A program made the position numbers and the translations under genes. Positions 10,826 to 23,561 of a stretch of 64,000 nucleotides of DNA are shown here, in pieces (within the stretch, counting starts at the first letter, position 1; the number at the start of each line of letters is the position of its first letter). Under the pieces are notes generated by a model. It saw nothing but the letters and a program-made list of their open reading frames with translations, searched no databases and had not been told where the DNA came from. This DNA is from Tridacna crocea (taxonomy: Eukaryota; Mollusca; Bivalvia; Cardiida; Cardiidae), in the NCBI GenBank assembly GCA_943736015.1, contig OX031056.1:71699277-71763276 (forward strand), in the 5' to 3' direction.

Positions 10826-13800
10826 TTACATCCGAAGGCACGATCTCGAACTTAATCGTCTTGAATGTATTTGGATTCAGATTAAGTCTAGTAATAAAAG
10901 GAATATCCTGTATGGAGTATTCTATAGACCGCCAACCTCTGATTCAGTCTACACCTCACTGATAGAGGACTCTATTGGTCTTGCTATTGATTCAAATATC
11001 TCTGATGTTATTATTACAGGGGACTTTAACTTAAACATAATGAATCAAACCCAGTTTCGTAAAGTAGAGGCCCTCTGTAACCAATTTAATATGATTCAAT
11101 GTATAGACGAACCAACACATTTTACAGAAAATTCTCACTCTATAATCGATCTTCTATTTGTTACAAATAAAGACTCAATATTAACAACGGGCGTTGGTGA
11201 ACCTTGTCTGGATCTTACAATGCGGTATCACTGTCCTGTCTTTGGTGTCTTTAATTTTCTTAAACCCAAGGTTAAGAATATACAGCGAACAATTTGGAAG
11301 TATGACCAAGGTAATTATAATCAGCTCAGACATAACTTCTCAACTTTTGATTGGAGCTCTGTACACAATTCTAATATTGACATTTATGCTGACAGTTTAG
11401 CGGATGTCATTACAGAAAATGCGTGTAAGTTTATCCCCAGCAAAAAAGTTTATGTCAACCCCAAAGAACCTCCGTGGTTGACCTGTGAGATTAAAAAGAA
11501 AATACGTCGCCGTAAAAGATTATATAGAAAAGCAAAGAAGTCAAACGATGTCAGCCATTGGTCAAATTTTAGGTCGGCTAGAAATGAAGTCATTGCATTG
11601 ATCCGACAAAATAAAGCACAATATTTCGAACGGTTGGCTTCACAATTGAAATCTGGAACTCTGTCTTCGCGTGGTTGGTGGAAAACTCTAAAGTCGCTCA
11701 TGTGTCCTCATTCGTCAACATCTATCCCTCCTTTGTATGATACTGCCAATGACTCTATGATCATCAATGAGGACGAGAAAGCAAACTTACTTAATTCATA
11801 CTTTGCCAACCAGTCGTGCATAGACGATTCCTTAAGTTTCATTCCAGCTGAAAATCAGGAATTTACAAACAATTCTTTAGATTCTATCAATGTCACGCCG
11901 TCTGAAGTACTAGATGTTCTCAAAACACTTAAGCTTGGTAAGGCATCTGGACCTGACGGCATAAATAACAGAATTCTTATCGAGGCTGCTGGTCAGCTAG
12001 CACCTCACCTGTGTGATCTATTTAATAAATCTTTAAATACAAGTTCTGTTCCATCATCATGGAAAATATCCAATGTGTGTCCAATATATAAATCAGGTGA
12101 TGCATCCCTTCCTTCCAATTATAGGCCCGTTTCACTGTTGAGTAATATTGAAAAGGTTTTAGAAAGAATTATATTTAAACATGTTTACAACTATCTAAAG
12201 GACACCGATTTCTTTACACCTTGGCAATCTGGTTTTATGCCAGGTGACTCAACTGTTAACCAAGTAGCTTGTCTGTATAACCATATTTGTAAAGCTTTGG
12301 ATGATGGTTTGGAATTCAGAGTTTTATTTTTCGATATAAGTAAAGCATTTGACAAAGTTTGGCATGACGGCTTACTCTTTAAGCTTAAGAGAGCAGGGAT
12401 TCGTGGGAAGTTATTATCTTGGTTTTCCAGTTACCTTTCTGCTCGTTATCAAAGGGTTATTTTGCCTGGCGGTGTCTCAACTTTAAGTCTTGTGCAAGCC
12501 GGAGTCCCCCAAGGTTCTATACTTGGACCTCTCTTATTTTTAGTTTACATCAATGATATAGTAGATGATATTCAGGCTAATATTAACCTGTTTGCAGACG
12601 ATACCAGCTTATCAATGATTGTAGACAATCCGGACGAAGTAGGAAGAGTTTTACAATCAGATATCGACAAAATTAATCAGTGGGCTCAGAAGTGGTTGGT
12701 CAAGTTTAATCCATCGAAGTCTGAATCTTTAGTAATTTCTCGTAAACGTTCCAAGCCAAATCACCCAGACCTGTTTATGTCAAATATAGAAATACCCTCT
12801 GTTAACAGTCATAAACACTTGGGATTCTTTCTCTCTAATGACGGTTCTTGGGATATTCACGTTAGTAAATCTATTGAAAAGGCCTGGAAAAGGATTGGGA
12901 TCATGCGGCATCTTAAAACGCGTCTCGATCGTCTTTCTCTTCAAACTATTTACTTTTCATTTGTCAGGCCTATTCTGGAATATGGTGATGTTGTATGGGA
13001 CAACTTTTCTCAGGGTCTGAAAGATCAAATGGATAAAGTTCAAAATGAAGCGGCTCGCATAGTAACAGGCTGCACCAAACTAACTGCTATCCGTGATTTA
13101 TACCAAGAAACTGGATGGGAAACTTTAAGCCAAAGGAGGCGAAAACACAAACTGATTCTCTTTTATAAAATGTTCAACGGTCTGTCTCCTAACTATCTTA
13201 ATGCTCTTGTTCCTCAGACAGTTGGAGAGTCGTCATCTTATAATCTTCGAAGACCAAATAACTTGCGAACCATTGCTTGCAGAACCACTTTGTACAAAAA
13301 TTCATTCTTGCCATCAGTGATAAATGATTGGAATTGTTTATCAGATGAAACAAAAAATGCCGGAACGTTGTTTTCTTTTAAATATCGCTTAAACATTGAT
13401 AAACCGAGGCCAAATAAGCTTTATTTCTTTGGAGATAGAAAAACTCAGATCATACATGCTAGGTTACGTAACAAGTGTAGTTGTCTTAATGAGCATTTGT
13501 ATTTGAAAAATATAGTCCAGTCACCCCTTTGTAGATGCGGCTCTATTGAATCAACACATCATTACTTCTTTGAATGCCCATTCTACAGAGAATTAAGAAT
13601 CAATCTAAATGATGACATAAGTTCAATTACGAGAGTTACTCTTCAAGTCATCTTATATGGTGATGAAGATCTTGATCAACCTGATAACGAAAGAATATTC
13701 GCAGCAGTTCATTCTTATATTAGTCAAAGCAGAAGATTTACTTAGAATAATTATGGCTTTTTCATTCTTTGGATGTGTAAATCCTGCTTCCAAAACTTAT

Positions 13801-14205
13801 TTTAAATGCTTATATTTAAATAAGTAACTGCATGTTCTGTTATTGATAGCATCCAATATCTATTGATATGTGATGGTCATGGAGGAGGTCAATTGTTTGC
13901 GAAAATTTCCTCCCCGTTCCCACAGTGAAACACTCCACACCAATTCAGCTTATAATTCAGCTTATTTTTTAGCTTATTTTCCTGTTCTGTTTTTCTTTCC
14001 CACGGTTTTCTTTCAATAGCAATCAAAATACCATTATGATTTTTTATTACGTTATCAACCTGTAACTGTGTACCTGAAATTTTGGAGAAGAACAATATAA
14101 GCTTAGCTTTCGTTCTGATCCATTTTGTCAATTATTGTTTGTTAATTTGTTGATTTGTCTCTAGATCTTTGTACTTATATGTAATTGATGAATAAAATAT
14201 GTTTA
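10821..14205 (+). mobile_element. LINE 2: 5'-truncated APE-type non-LTR retrotransposon with intact RT
   Basis: The reading frame 10821-13745 is open for 974 codons and starts inside the endonuclease: YRPP (35-38), GDFN (67-70), SIIDLLF, and the catalytic-region H137 (YHCPV). The RT follows: GKASGPDG (373-380), YRPVSLLS, FFDISKAFDKVWH (503-515), GVPQGSILGPLLF (561-573), FADD (591-594). The C-terminal CRCGSIESTHHYFFECPFYR is a CCHC-like motif. The 3' end is taken near AATAAAATATG at 14191. RT is uninterrupted, so the copy looks young. The missing EN N-terminus indicates incomplete reverse transcription. Confidence 0.92.
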
Positions 14206-14220
14206 AACTTAAGAAAGGTA

Positions 14221-14278
14221 AAGATCACAGTGTATAAACGAACTGTACCCAAACCGGATATTGCGAGTAAATTTCAGT
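14221..14278. repeat. Left member of a widely spaced inverted repeat
   Basis: ATAAACGAACTGTACCCAAA and following bases are nearly identical to the complement of 17533-17585, 3.3 kb away. Directly follows LINE 2. Confidence 0.8.
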
Positions 14279-15443
14279 GATGTCCACTTTGCATTAGAGA
14301 CAGCCGAGATAAAAATTGTTGCGTCTTTCATACTGCTGAATGTAAACTATGTGAATCTTTATTTATAGTTTATGCCACACCTGTATTGTTAATACATAAA
14401 CTGCTACATTATCATTCTTAGCTTTAAAACATTGAAATTCTCAATACTCACCGCAGGCTACAGCGTCATTTGCAATAGACCCGATCTTAAATCAGCTTTT
14501 ATCATGTTAAGGCTGGCTGAAACACGTTTTCTGAGTTTGAACCGGTGCAATTAATTAATTAAAAAAGACATTTGCGGCATTGGGCATTTTAAAGTTCGAT
14601 TTTGAACATAAAAAATAAGAATTAATGCCTCTATGTAAAGTAGGTCAACTGTACGTTTCTTGCTGGTGATTCGTACCCTTACTTGCGAGTTTATGAAATC
14701 TATCTGTACGATGTCTTGGGAGTTTTTTCAAATATTCTGCACGGTTCGGGATAACAAATCTGATGCCTGATGGTATAAATCTGTATAAAATGGAGTAATT
14801 CAGATGCCCTTACAGCAAACTGTCAACCACAAGCTTTGGTGATATAAATAAATCATAAAGGAAAAACCTCAAGATCAAAATTTCAGAATTTGACTCACAA
14901 AGAAAAGAAACAATTTCGTATAAAAAAAACTTCAAAAGTATTTCAAATGATTTGAAGCTATGGAACAGGCCTCTGCAACCTAATGATGATACTAAGACAG
15001 TGAGTTTGAAGGCTTGTTTATCTGTCACCATTTAAAAAAAGCCCCATAAAGAAAGACACCAGTGAGGGATGTTCACAAGTTTCTTGAAGAATCTGAGTGT
15101 TTTATGCGAAATACTGTTTTATAGTGGTTATTCCTATTCCTCATAGAAATGAGTCATCAGTAATGACTTAAGAAAATATTGTAAGAATTTGAGAAGAAAT
15201 TATACTCAACTAGCAATTTCTTCCTTTCTCGTTACATGTTCTATTCTTTTTCAAAATTATACTTTTATTAAGAAGATCTGTAAATTTTTCCCTAAATTCT
15301 CCCAAATTGGATGAGTCCAAGATGCAGAATCAGGAAATGGTAATTCCTCTTTTTATCTATTTAAGCAGATGAATCCCTCTTTTTATCTATTAGCAGATGA
15401 ATACGAATTGTGAAATTTTATTGCATGAATTCGTTCTGTTTCT

Positions 15444-15968
15444 AAAAGGTGGGTATATAGGTTTTTCACATCACACAAAATTGAATAATATATATATCAC
15501 TGAAATTAATATGAATAAACAATACGAATTATCAATAATTAAGAATCATAATATTACAAAAAAATAGGGGTGGTATTCCCTTAATAGGCTACGTTGCCCA
15601 TTAGGCTATTTTTAGATTTCGCGCCAAAAAAAAAGCATAGTGGGAATGTTAATTTTAAATAAGTGACTGGCATGTGACTAATGACGCTTAATTCCATAAG
15701 AAACATGTATTTATTTTCCATAATGTCTTCTTCGGACGCTATGTTTGAAGCTTCGTCTGTGTACTTTCCAGTATGTAAATGAGCAAATTGTAAAAAGAGA
15801 CAGTGTGTCCCGTCGGTGTCGACCTTGGCTGTAGTAAATCTCTTATTTCTCTTGTTTTCGGATGGTTTTGGACTACTGGGGTTTAATGAAAGAAATTTAT
15901 ACGGCTTTGGGAGTATTCTTTTTTTATTTTGTAAAATTTTTGTCCCAAAATCTGAAGGGCCTCCTGTA
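15444..15968 (+). mobile_element. E2F-motif TTAA element (copy 2)
   Basis: Starts AAAGGTGGGTATATAG and ends CTGAAGGGCC. Contains TTTCGCGCCAAAA at about 15617 and an ATG-initiated MSSSDAMFEASSVYF reading frame at about 15723. Confidence 0.8.
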
Positions 15969-17532
15969 GTTCATGAAAAGGAAGCAGAATAAAACCGAGT
16001 CTTTTTATACTATTATGTTTGGCTGCTTTTCTCTCAAAAACCTGATCTTCAGTGACTGTTTACAGCCACAAGAATAGATGTTCAATGACCTGTCGCAGCT
16101 GTTACATATCTCCCCGTGTTTCATATTTGATATTGTCTTTTATTCTGGTCTGCCTTGATCACCGATTTCAACACTAACTTATGGAAATAAAATACAGCTC
16201 CACCCATACCCTGCTGTAATAAAAGAGCTGGGCAGTACACTCTGCATGAACTAAAGACGCAAATAAAATGTGACACATAGTCCCTGTGACACGTAATCCT
16301 TCAACAAAACATACAACGAATGGTGTTCAGAAATGGCACTGATAATGACAACAGAACAAAATCATTGTCCCACTTTTATAATATAAAATAGCGTATTTCA
16401 TATGTGGTGGTACGAGGATAAGGTTGTACACATGGTGGGTAGACGAGGGGTCGAATGGCTAGGTTAGAGATTATTCAGTGTCGACCGATTACAGTGCTGA
16501 CAGCACTTTGATTTCTTTTATACGATGGAAGGGTTGCATTATGTTATGGCCACGGTCGGTCACCGTTAGCATTTTTTGTATGCACCCACAGTTTCGATCG
16601 GAATGATTTGAAGCTTACTACAATGAATCTCTATGATGTGTGGTTTTGCATGTGACTTTTCAAATTTGGATCTCTTTAGGGCTCTAGATTTTAACCCATT
16701 TCACTGACAAGCCCCATTTGGCGTATATGCACTGCTGTGCAAAGCTCATATTATTTTTTTGCCAATCAGACAAAGCCGTTTTATTTTGAACGTATACTTA
16801 GAATGATTCACATATAATCACAGCTAATATTTTTTTATTTGTGATATGTATATTAGATTTTATGCAGCATACAAAGTGTTGTGGCAAAGGTTGAAATTGC
16901 TTGTAACGAGGAGTTCCACCTTTTGCCACAAAAATTTCAAAGATTCTTCAGTACAACTGCATTGAAATGACATTGTAAGGAATGAATTGCGAAACAAAGT
17001 TTGTATTGAGCGCTCTAGTAACGTGCGTAATGGATGCTTCGCTCTTGTGTAGGTATAAAGCAATGGAAATCCCTGTATGGTACTCGCAAGAATTTGTTCA
17101 GCCAACTCTCAAGTAATGTACAGATCATTTACTTGATATTTGCAAGAAGGGTACAGTATCAAACCGTTCGCCATGCAGAATTTCCATACATTTTTAGGTA
17201 ATTTTAACTGATTTTGGCGGCATATATTGGCTGTTTTGTGAAGAGCATACACTTAGAAACAAAACTTTGCAAATGGGTATCGGATAAATAGACGGAATTA
17301 TACATGAATTGCCTTGTGAAAACAGCATGTATAGTAGTGAGCAAAAGAAGTGAAGACGAGTTTTGGACTTTATCAGCAATTACACGGCCAAAGATGGTAA
17401 ATGATGTATTTATTTGAAAGATACATTATTTTATTCAATGATGCAAATGTTTGCAAGTTGCATGAAATTCACAACAACCTGTCGATCTCAATTATTCAAA
17501 GGTACCCATCTGTTTTCACCAATCGATTCATG

Positions 17533-17585
17533 GAATTTACTCGCAAGATCCGGTTTGGGTACAGTTCGTTTATATACTGTGAAGA
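17533..17585. repeat. Right member of a widely spaced inverted repeat
   Basis: CCGGTTTGGGTACAGTTCGT complements 14221-14278. Either ends of an old transposon or two dispersed copies in opposite direction. Confidence 0.8.
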
Positions 17586-19684
17586 TGACTTAATGTGACA
17601 CCTGCTATTGCGTTGTCGTGATTTTAAGAGGAGGGCGATATCTCAAATTTCGGGATCCTTTCCAAGTCAACATTGCGAGACATTAAGTAAGCTTTCCTTG
17701 CAAGCAAAAAAAGAAAAGTAGAATTGAACAAGTGGCCTTTATATTTCTCTGCAAAGTATCAAACAACAACGATAACAAAAACGGATTAGTAAGGCGGCGG
17801 ACAACATAGCCCCGATATCAGACTGCAATTACGCGCAGCCTGATTTTTGTCTACTGTGCCCGCAAAAGGAGAGCTTCGCTTCCTTCCGATTTAGTTTCCT
17901 AAAACTGAAATATATGTGACCCGTCACGCAAAAGGGACCTTCTGGGAACTGCGAAAAGTGTCAACAATGGTAAGACTTCGCAAATTGTGCAGGCTGAACA
18001 GAGTTGACATTTTTCGCTTTAATGACATTTTCTGTATGAAAAATGGTCATTTTACCTTGTTATGCAATCATTTTTGATTATTAACTTAAACTGACCTGCA
18101 CTATCGTAGCGAATTGATGTAAAGAATTCCCAGGTGTTCCTTTTTGCGTGATAGGTCACATTTCATCAATATTTCAGTGAAAACCTGTTACCCTGAAAAT
18201 TGGCCTATCTTTTACAGCGATACAGTTTGGTGGTGTATGCCGATTTCTTCGTGAAAATAGGCAACCTTTGTTGATGGTTAGTGCCTGATAGGATGAAAGT
18301 GAGAAACATTTGTGATTATGGGATGGAACTAACGAACGTGTGTGTTGGATAGTGGTTGGACGGATGCGATTTTATGTCAAAAAGGGAATTATGACAACTA
18401 ACAAGTTCGAGTTGCCTTACCCTCGTATGTTCCCTTGTTTATGAGTATGTAAGTCTAGATGTTGGGAATTCTCGAATGCGAAAATTATGTTATGCAGACT
18501 AAGTGGTTAGATATATTAGCACTTAAAACCTGCCTCGTTGGTGAGCTGGCCTTTACAGCATGTGCAAGATTCGTCGCCATTGTTTAAGTTAATCGCAAAT
18601 AAATAAATGTAGGTAAACGGGATATTGTATTGAGTAGAACTTAAATATCACAACATCGCCCAGAGCGTAGCCATTATTCCAAACTCTTCTGTAGCTTTTC
18701 TGCAGCATTTATGTATTATGTAGCTTTTCCGACATTTAACTTTAGAACCTACAAATCCTATGGTGGGTTTGTTTGTGAGTTACATTATATACTTCATGAT
18801 ACCTCAACATGTCTTGAAATTTGAACTAAATTTAATGATATAAGGGGTGTATGTTTTGACCAGGAACAAATTTGAGTTTCGGTTTCGAGTTAAAAGTTTA
18901 ACTCTTCCCAAAGTTTATCAAAACTTACCTTTGGGTCTGGGGGTTACAAAAGTAATGGACATTTCCTTATGTAGAATACGCAGTTTATAGCCAATCTCCA
19001 TAATCCGGCACACGATGAACCTCGCGATTGACATGACAAGTACAAGACTTGCCGGCGAAACGGGTACAAACAATGAAGGTTACCATTTAGTCCCCGTCAA
19101 TCCATCTATAATACATATTATTAAACAAGAGTGATTTAGCTATTTCGATAATCCTGTCCATAGACTCAGAAAATTTGAATTCAACCATTATAACTTTGTT
19201 TCACAAGCTTGTTTTGTATATTAAGATTTTAGAAAATGGCCGTCGTCAAAATATTTTACTTCCTGCTTGTATATACAGAGAAAAATCCCGGATAGACCTA
19301 AAAAGTAGATCAACATTTATAAGTGTCATGTGACGTGCGACATCGACTTTTTATTTTAGCAACGATCAAAACCTCAACACTCAACCTAATTCCAAGCATT
19401 TGCAGACGACAAATTTAATGTGACGTAAAGAATATGTTTTTTCTATAAAAAAAAGTCGAATATGTTGTAGGGTAAGGGGAAACAACGTTTTATCTATTTC
19501 CCACAATGTTTTCAGAAGTTTAATTTCTCAGAGTTGTTAACGCACGAAGTTGTGTGGTTAAGGGATAAAAAAAATCTACGTAGTTCAGTGGTTAAGAAAC
19601 ATGGTTCGAATCCTGGTAGCGCCAGATTCGATCCTCACTCGAGGCCCTGCTTTTTGTAGAAGTTTCCTTATGTCAAACACTCCA

Positions 19685-19866
19685 GGGTTCTTGAGAATAT
19701 TCTTAGTTTTATTCTCCAAAGTTTTCGAAGTTGTAAGTAACACAACTTCTGATTGGCTAAACCATTCGGTTTAGCCAATCAGAAGTTATGTTACTTACAA
19801 ATGTAGAAAATTCTGGAAAATAAGACCAAGAACGTTCATAAGAATGGTTGGTGAATACGGGCCCAG
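19685..19866. mobile_element. CCAAT-palindrome MITE (copy 1)
   Basis: Hairpin centred on ATTGGCTAAACC / GGTTTAGCCAAT, with outer arms GTAAGTAACACAACTTCTG and GGTTGGTGAATACGGGCCC. Confidence 0.85.
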
Positions 19867-20240
19867 GTCTTTAGCCTTGTTCTAGTGAACTCCTGGACAC
19901 ACAATGAAATGAATAAGTAAACTGTCACCCTTATGTAGGAGAAATAGTGTTGAAAGTAACCCCGCCCTGTCACCGTAATATACGTGACAAAATGTGGAAA
20001 GCAGCGTAAAATACTATTCATTTAGTCACTTATACAGTACATTTTTCAAAACTTTACCACACAATCCGGAGTTGAAATGACCCATATGAAAAGGACTTTT
20101 GACAAGTTTCTTGGAAAAGGAGATAATGCTGGTAACAACAGTGTTTTCTACCCTTTCAAATACATTTTTCGTACTTTGTGTAACATTTAATTTGTTGTCT
20201 GCAACTAACTACTTCCAATTTTGACTAGTCTAAACATTGT

Positions 20241-20655
20241 AGGTGGGTATTTAGAATTTTTACATCTCACCAAATTAAAAATATATATATCTTTGAAATT
20301 TATGTGAAAGAATAATACAAATCATCAATAATTAAGACTCATAAAATTACAAAAAAAAATATGGTGTTCCCTTTAAAGGCTACGTAGCCTCTTAAGGTAT
20401 TTTTAGATTTCGCGCCAAAAATCAATAAAGCATTGTGAGAATGTCAGGTGACTGGCACGTGATTAATAACGCTTAAATTCCATTACCTAACAAACATGTA
20501 ATAATTATTTTCCATAATGTCTCCTTCGGACGCTATGTTTGAAGCTTCGTCTGCGTATTCCTGCATGTAAATGAGATAATTGATCATCTGTATAAGGATG
20601 ATTCTTTTGCATTTTTGTTAAATTTTCGTCCCAAAATCTGAAGGGCCACCTTTAA
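20241..20655 (+). mobile_element. E2F-motif TTAA element (copy 3, internally deleted)
   Basis: Same family: GTGGGTATTTAGAATTT, GGCTACGTAGCC, TTTCGCGCCAAAAATC, ending GGGCCACCTTTAA. It lacks the segment after TGTAAATGAG that other copies carry. Confidence 0.8.
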
Positions 20656-20829
20656 TCTCATTTTCTAATCATAGTCTAATCTAGTCGTAAGAGTCTTATT
20701 CTTTCTTTTCACCCTTTTTTCCCATCTCTTATATTTTGTTTGTATTTTTATTGTTTTTATAATGCTAGCCAATTTGGCGGATGAACAATGAAATAATGGT
20801 AGGATGACTAACTTGAGCTTGGACTTACC

Positions 20830-21180
20830 ATACATTGATTTGCGATTTGATTAGTTTAAATGTTACGTTATGTAATGTTCATCCGCCATTCATAAAAAGT
20901 ACGCAGTTACACTATAAATTGTCTCTTTCGTTTATTATTTTCGAATATAGTGTCAATAGTTACCAAACTTTGCAATTGAACGTTCTAGGTACATGTATAT
21001 TGAAATAAAAAAAAAAGATTTTGCACTGTAGTAACTTTCTTGGTGCTTGTATTTATATCTCGCCGCGTAGGAAAACTTTGACATCTCGCTCGACCTTCGG
21101 TCTCTCACGATATCAAATTTTCCTACGCTACTCGAAGCAAAAACAAGTACCACTGGACCAGTACAGTTCCTACAATATAA
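20830..21180 (+). repeat. Dispersed repeat, uninterrupted copy
   Basis: Same family as 45958-46510 without the insertion. Contains a TCTCGCTCGACC hairpin-like segment. Nature unknown. Confidence 0.7.
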
Positions 21181-21254
21181 TATTCCGTATTACTAATATA
21201 TAGATCTGTCGTGAAGTGCGATTTCCTTTTTGTGACCACCTGTTCAAAACAGCT

Positions 21255-21490
21255 TTGTACATCTCATTACCAACCGACAATATTTTAGGCTTGTCCATAT
21301 CAAAAGCATTTGCAGACGATAAAATAAAAGTGACTGAAAATTTGAAATTTATTCTGTGAATGGTAGAAAGCATCTATAGTGAGAAAATGAGAAAATGCTT
21401 GTTACCAGCATTTGATCCTTTTCTCGCATTGTTTTCTAAAGGTTGTTTTCTCAGGGTCGTTAAAAGTAGGGATTGTGTGGTAATGGGTTA
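21255..21490. mobile_element. piggyBac-like palindromic MITE (diverged)
   Basis: CATTACCAACCGACAATATT at the left, hairpin GAGAAAATGCTTGTTACCAG in the middle, GTGTGGTAATGGGTTA at the right. Confidence 0.65.
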
Positions 21491-22189
21491 TCCTTCTGAT
21501 AAAAAAAATCTATCTTATACAAGTAGTTGTAATTCAACACTAACGATTGATAGAAATTTTCGACTAGTGCAAATCGAAAGCGTTTGCGGAAGAAAAATCG
21601 AATATGACTGAAAATATAGGGATTCTATTTGAAAAGATTAAAAAACATTGCGGACACGGGAGAAAACGATTTTATTATTATTTTTCTCTTTTCCCTAGAA
21701 TGTTTACAGATTTCGTTCTCAGTATCGCGTAATAACCGGACTGGGGTTTACAGATCTCTGGTGGAAAGGGCCGGTTTACTTGATTTATTTTTAGAAAAAA
21801 GAAAAAGATTGGAAAATTTTTGAAATAGAAGTACACTTCTTAACTCTTTACAAAACGGTAAAATTTTAGGCTTTTCCAAATTGAAAGCATTTACAGTCGA
21901 CAAATTAAATGTGATCTAAAGGACATAATTTGTTCTTGGTAGGGTAGATAAACATAATGAGAAAATGGAGAAAATACCTTTATTTTTTTTCCTTTTCCTG
22001 CAGTGTCTTGGAAAAAAAAACTTCTTGATTGCCAAAACTCGGCATTATGTATTGAAGGATAAAGTAGCGCATATAATTATGATATGTTCATAGTAGCACT
22101 CTTTGGGCTAAATTGCGTCACTTTATATCCTCAACTAAAAATCTTTCAAGCATGAACGAGTTTAGAGCCCTCCTCCGCCTCAGAAACAT

Positions 22190-22419
22190 TTAACCCTTTA
22201 CCTGATATACCAATTTGATGCTCTTCCATTTCAGCAGCAAATAAAGATATGATGTCAAAAATAAAGACAAATGAGGACACAAATATCTGATTGAGTGGAA
22301 AACATTTTGGGAAAAGGAGAAATTGCTCGTTACGAGCAATTTCTCCTTTTCCCACAATGTTTCTATAAGCTGTCTTTTGTTGATACGTCAAAATGAGTAT
22401 CTATGGAGTAAAGGGTTAA
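22190..22419. mobile_element. piggyBac-like MITE, subfamily B end
   Basis: TTAA at both ends. The right end ATCTATGGAGTAAAGGGTTAA is that of subfamily B. Hairpin core GAAATTGCTCGTTACGAGCA. Confidence 0.82.
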
Positions 22420-22806
22420 AAAGAAATCCAGAAATACCGGTATTTCTAAAGGTTTGATTACATATACACTGAAACGATCTTCTAAACGGCCACTTTTGAG
22501 CTGTAATTTCCTATAATTTTTCGCGTTTTGGAAGCCATTTCATATCGCGTGAGGGCTAATATCTCGGCTTTAATTCCATAAAACTTTAATTCTTTTTTTC
22601 TTTCTGTTATTTTTGTTGCACGCCGTTTTCAAATTTATTTCACTTATATCTCGGAAGCCAGTGCACCTATTCATGCATTTCTGGAGTTTCAGTTACCATT
22701 ACCTCACATAATTTCCTTTTCAAACCTTTGGCTGCTTTCCCACATAAACATCGTCGAGACAATGGTTAATGGTGGTAGTTTGGCGGATTCTAACAATAAA
22801 TAGATA

Positions 22807-23034
22807 TTAACCCTTTACTCCATAGATACTCATTTTTACGCATTGTTGTAGGAGCCTTTGGAAAACATTGAGGCAAAAGGTGAAATTGCTCGTGACGAGC
22901 AACTTCACCTTTTGCCACAATTTATTCTATGCTATCAAAAGGTGTCATATACACATAAGAAACAGCTTCATCCTTGCTGTTATATTGGGTCAATTAGAGG
23001 TACCATAGAAATGCGTTATGGGGTAAAGGGTTAA
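22807..23034. mobile_element. piggyBac-like MITE, subfamily B
   Basis: TTAACCCTTTACTCCATAGA at the left, GGGTAAAGGGTTAA at the right, core GTGAAATTGCTCGTGACGAG. Confidence 0.85.
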
Positions 23035-23163
23035 GGTGGGGCCTTGAATTATAGCCTATTTCGACAGGTGCAAAGCTGGAGAATACATTTTGCCAACGTC
23101 ATAGATTAACCCTTTGGCTGCTAACGCGACTCAATGTGCATATGGTAGATCAAAGTAGACTGC

Positions 23164-23404
23164 CGGTGTAATGCAGAGAAATGACCCTCCCCTACAAAAT
23201 GACCCATGGGTCATTTCTCTACGTAGAGGAATGACCCGGGTCATTGTTCTGCGTAGAGAAATGATTCTCTGGGGTCATTTTTCTACGTAGAATAATAACC
23301 CGGGTCATTCCTCTACGTAGTGAAATGACTTCCTGGGTCATCTCTCTTCTTAAGATAATGACCCGGGTCATTTTGTAGGGGAGTCATTTCTTTGCATTAC
23401 ACCG
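23164..23404. repeat. Foldback element built of alternating palindromes (copy 2)
   Basis: CGGTGTAATGCAGAGAAATG and mirror at the ends; inside, TGACCCGGGTCA and CTACGTAG palindromes alternate. Inserted in a repeat whose other copy at 6826-6920 lacks it. Confidence 0.88.
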
Positions 23405-23561
23405 TCCGGAACGTGCTGTCTGATCTTGGATCTACTCCAATCGATGTGGAGATATCTTTCCCCCATAAAGTAGCATACTTTTGGAATAGCGAGATTTTTT
23501 TTCCTGTTACGAGAGACCACGCCTTCCTGCATGACATTGTCCAGATTTAATAAAAAAAAAA

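Larger units (their letters stand above)
14279..19684. other. No conserved gene recognised
   Basis: Apart from the E2F-motif element (15444-15968) and a degenerate MITE around 16860-16950, no coding or RNA signal was found. A degenerate SINE head lies at 19582-19645. Confidence 0.55.
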
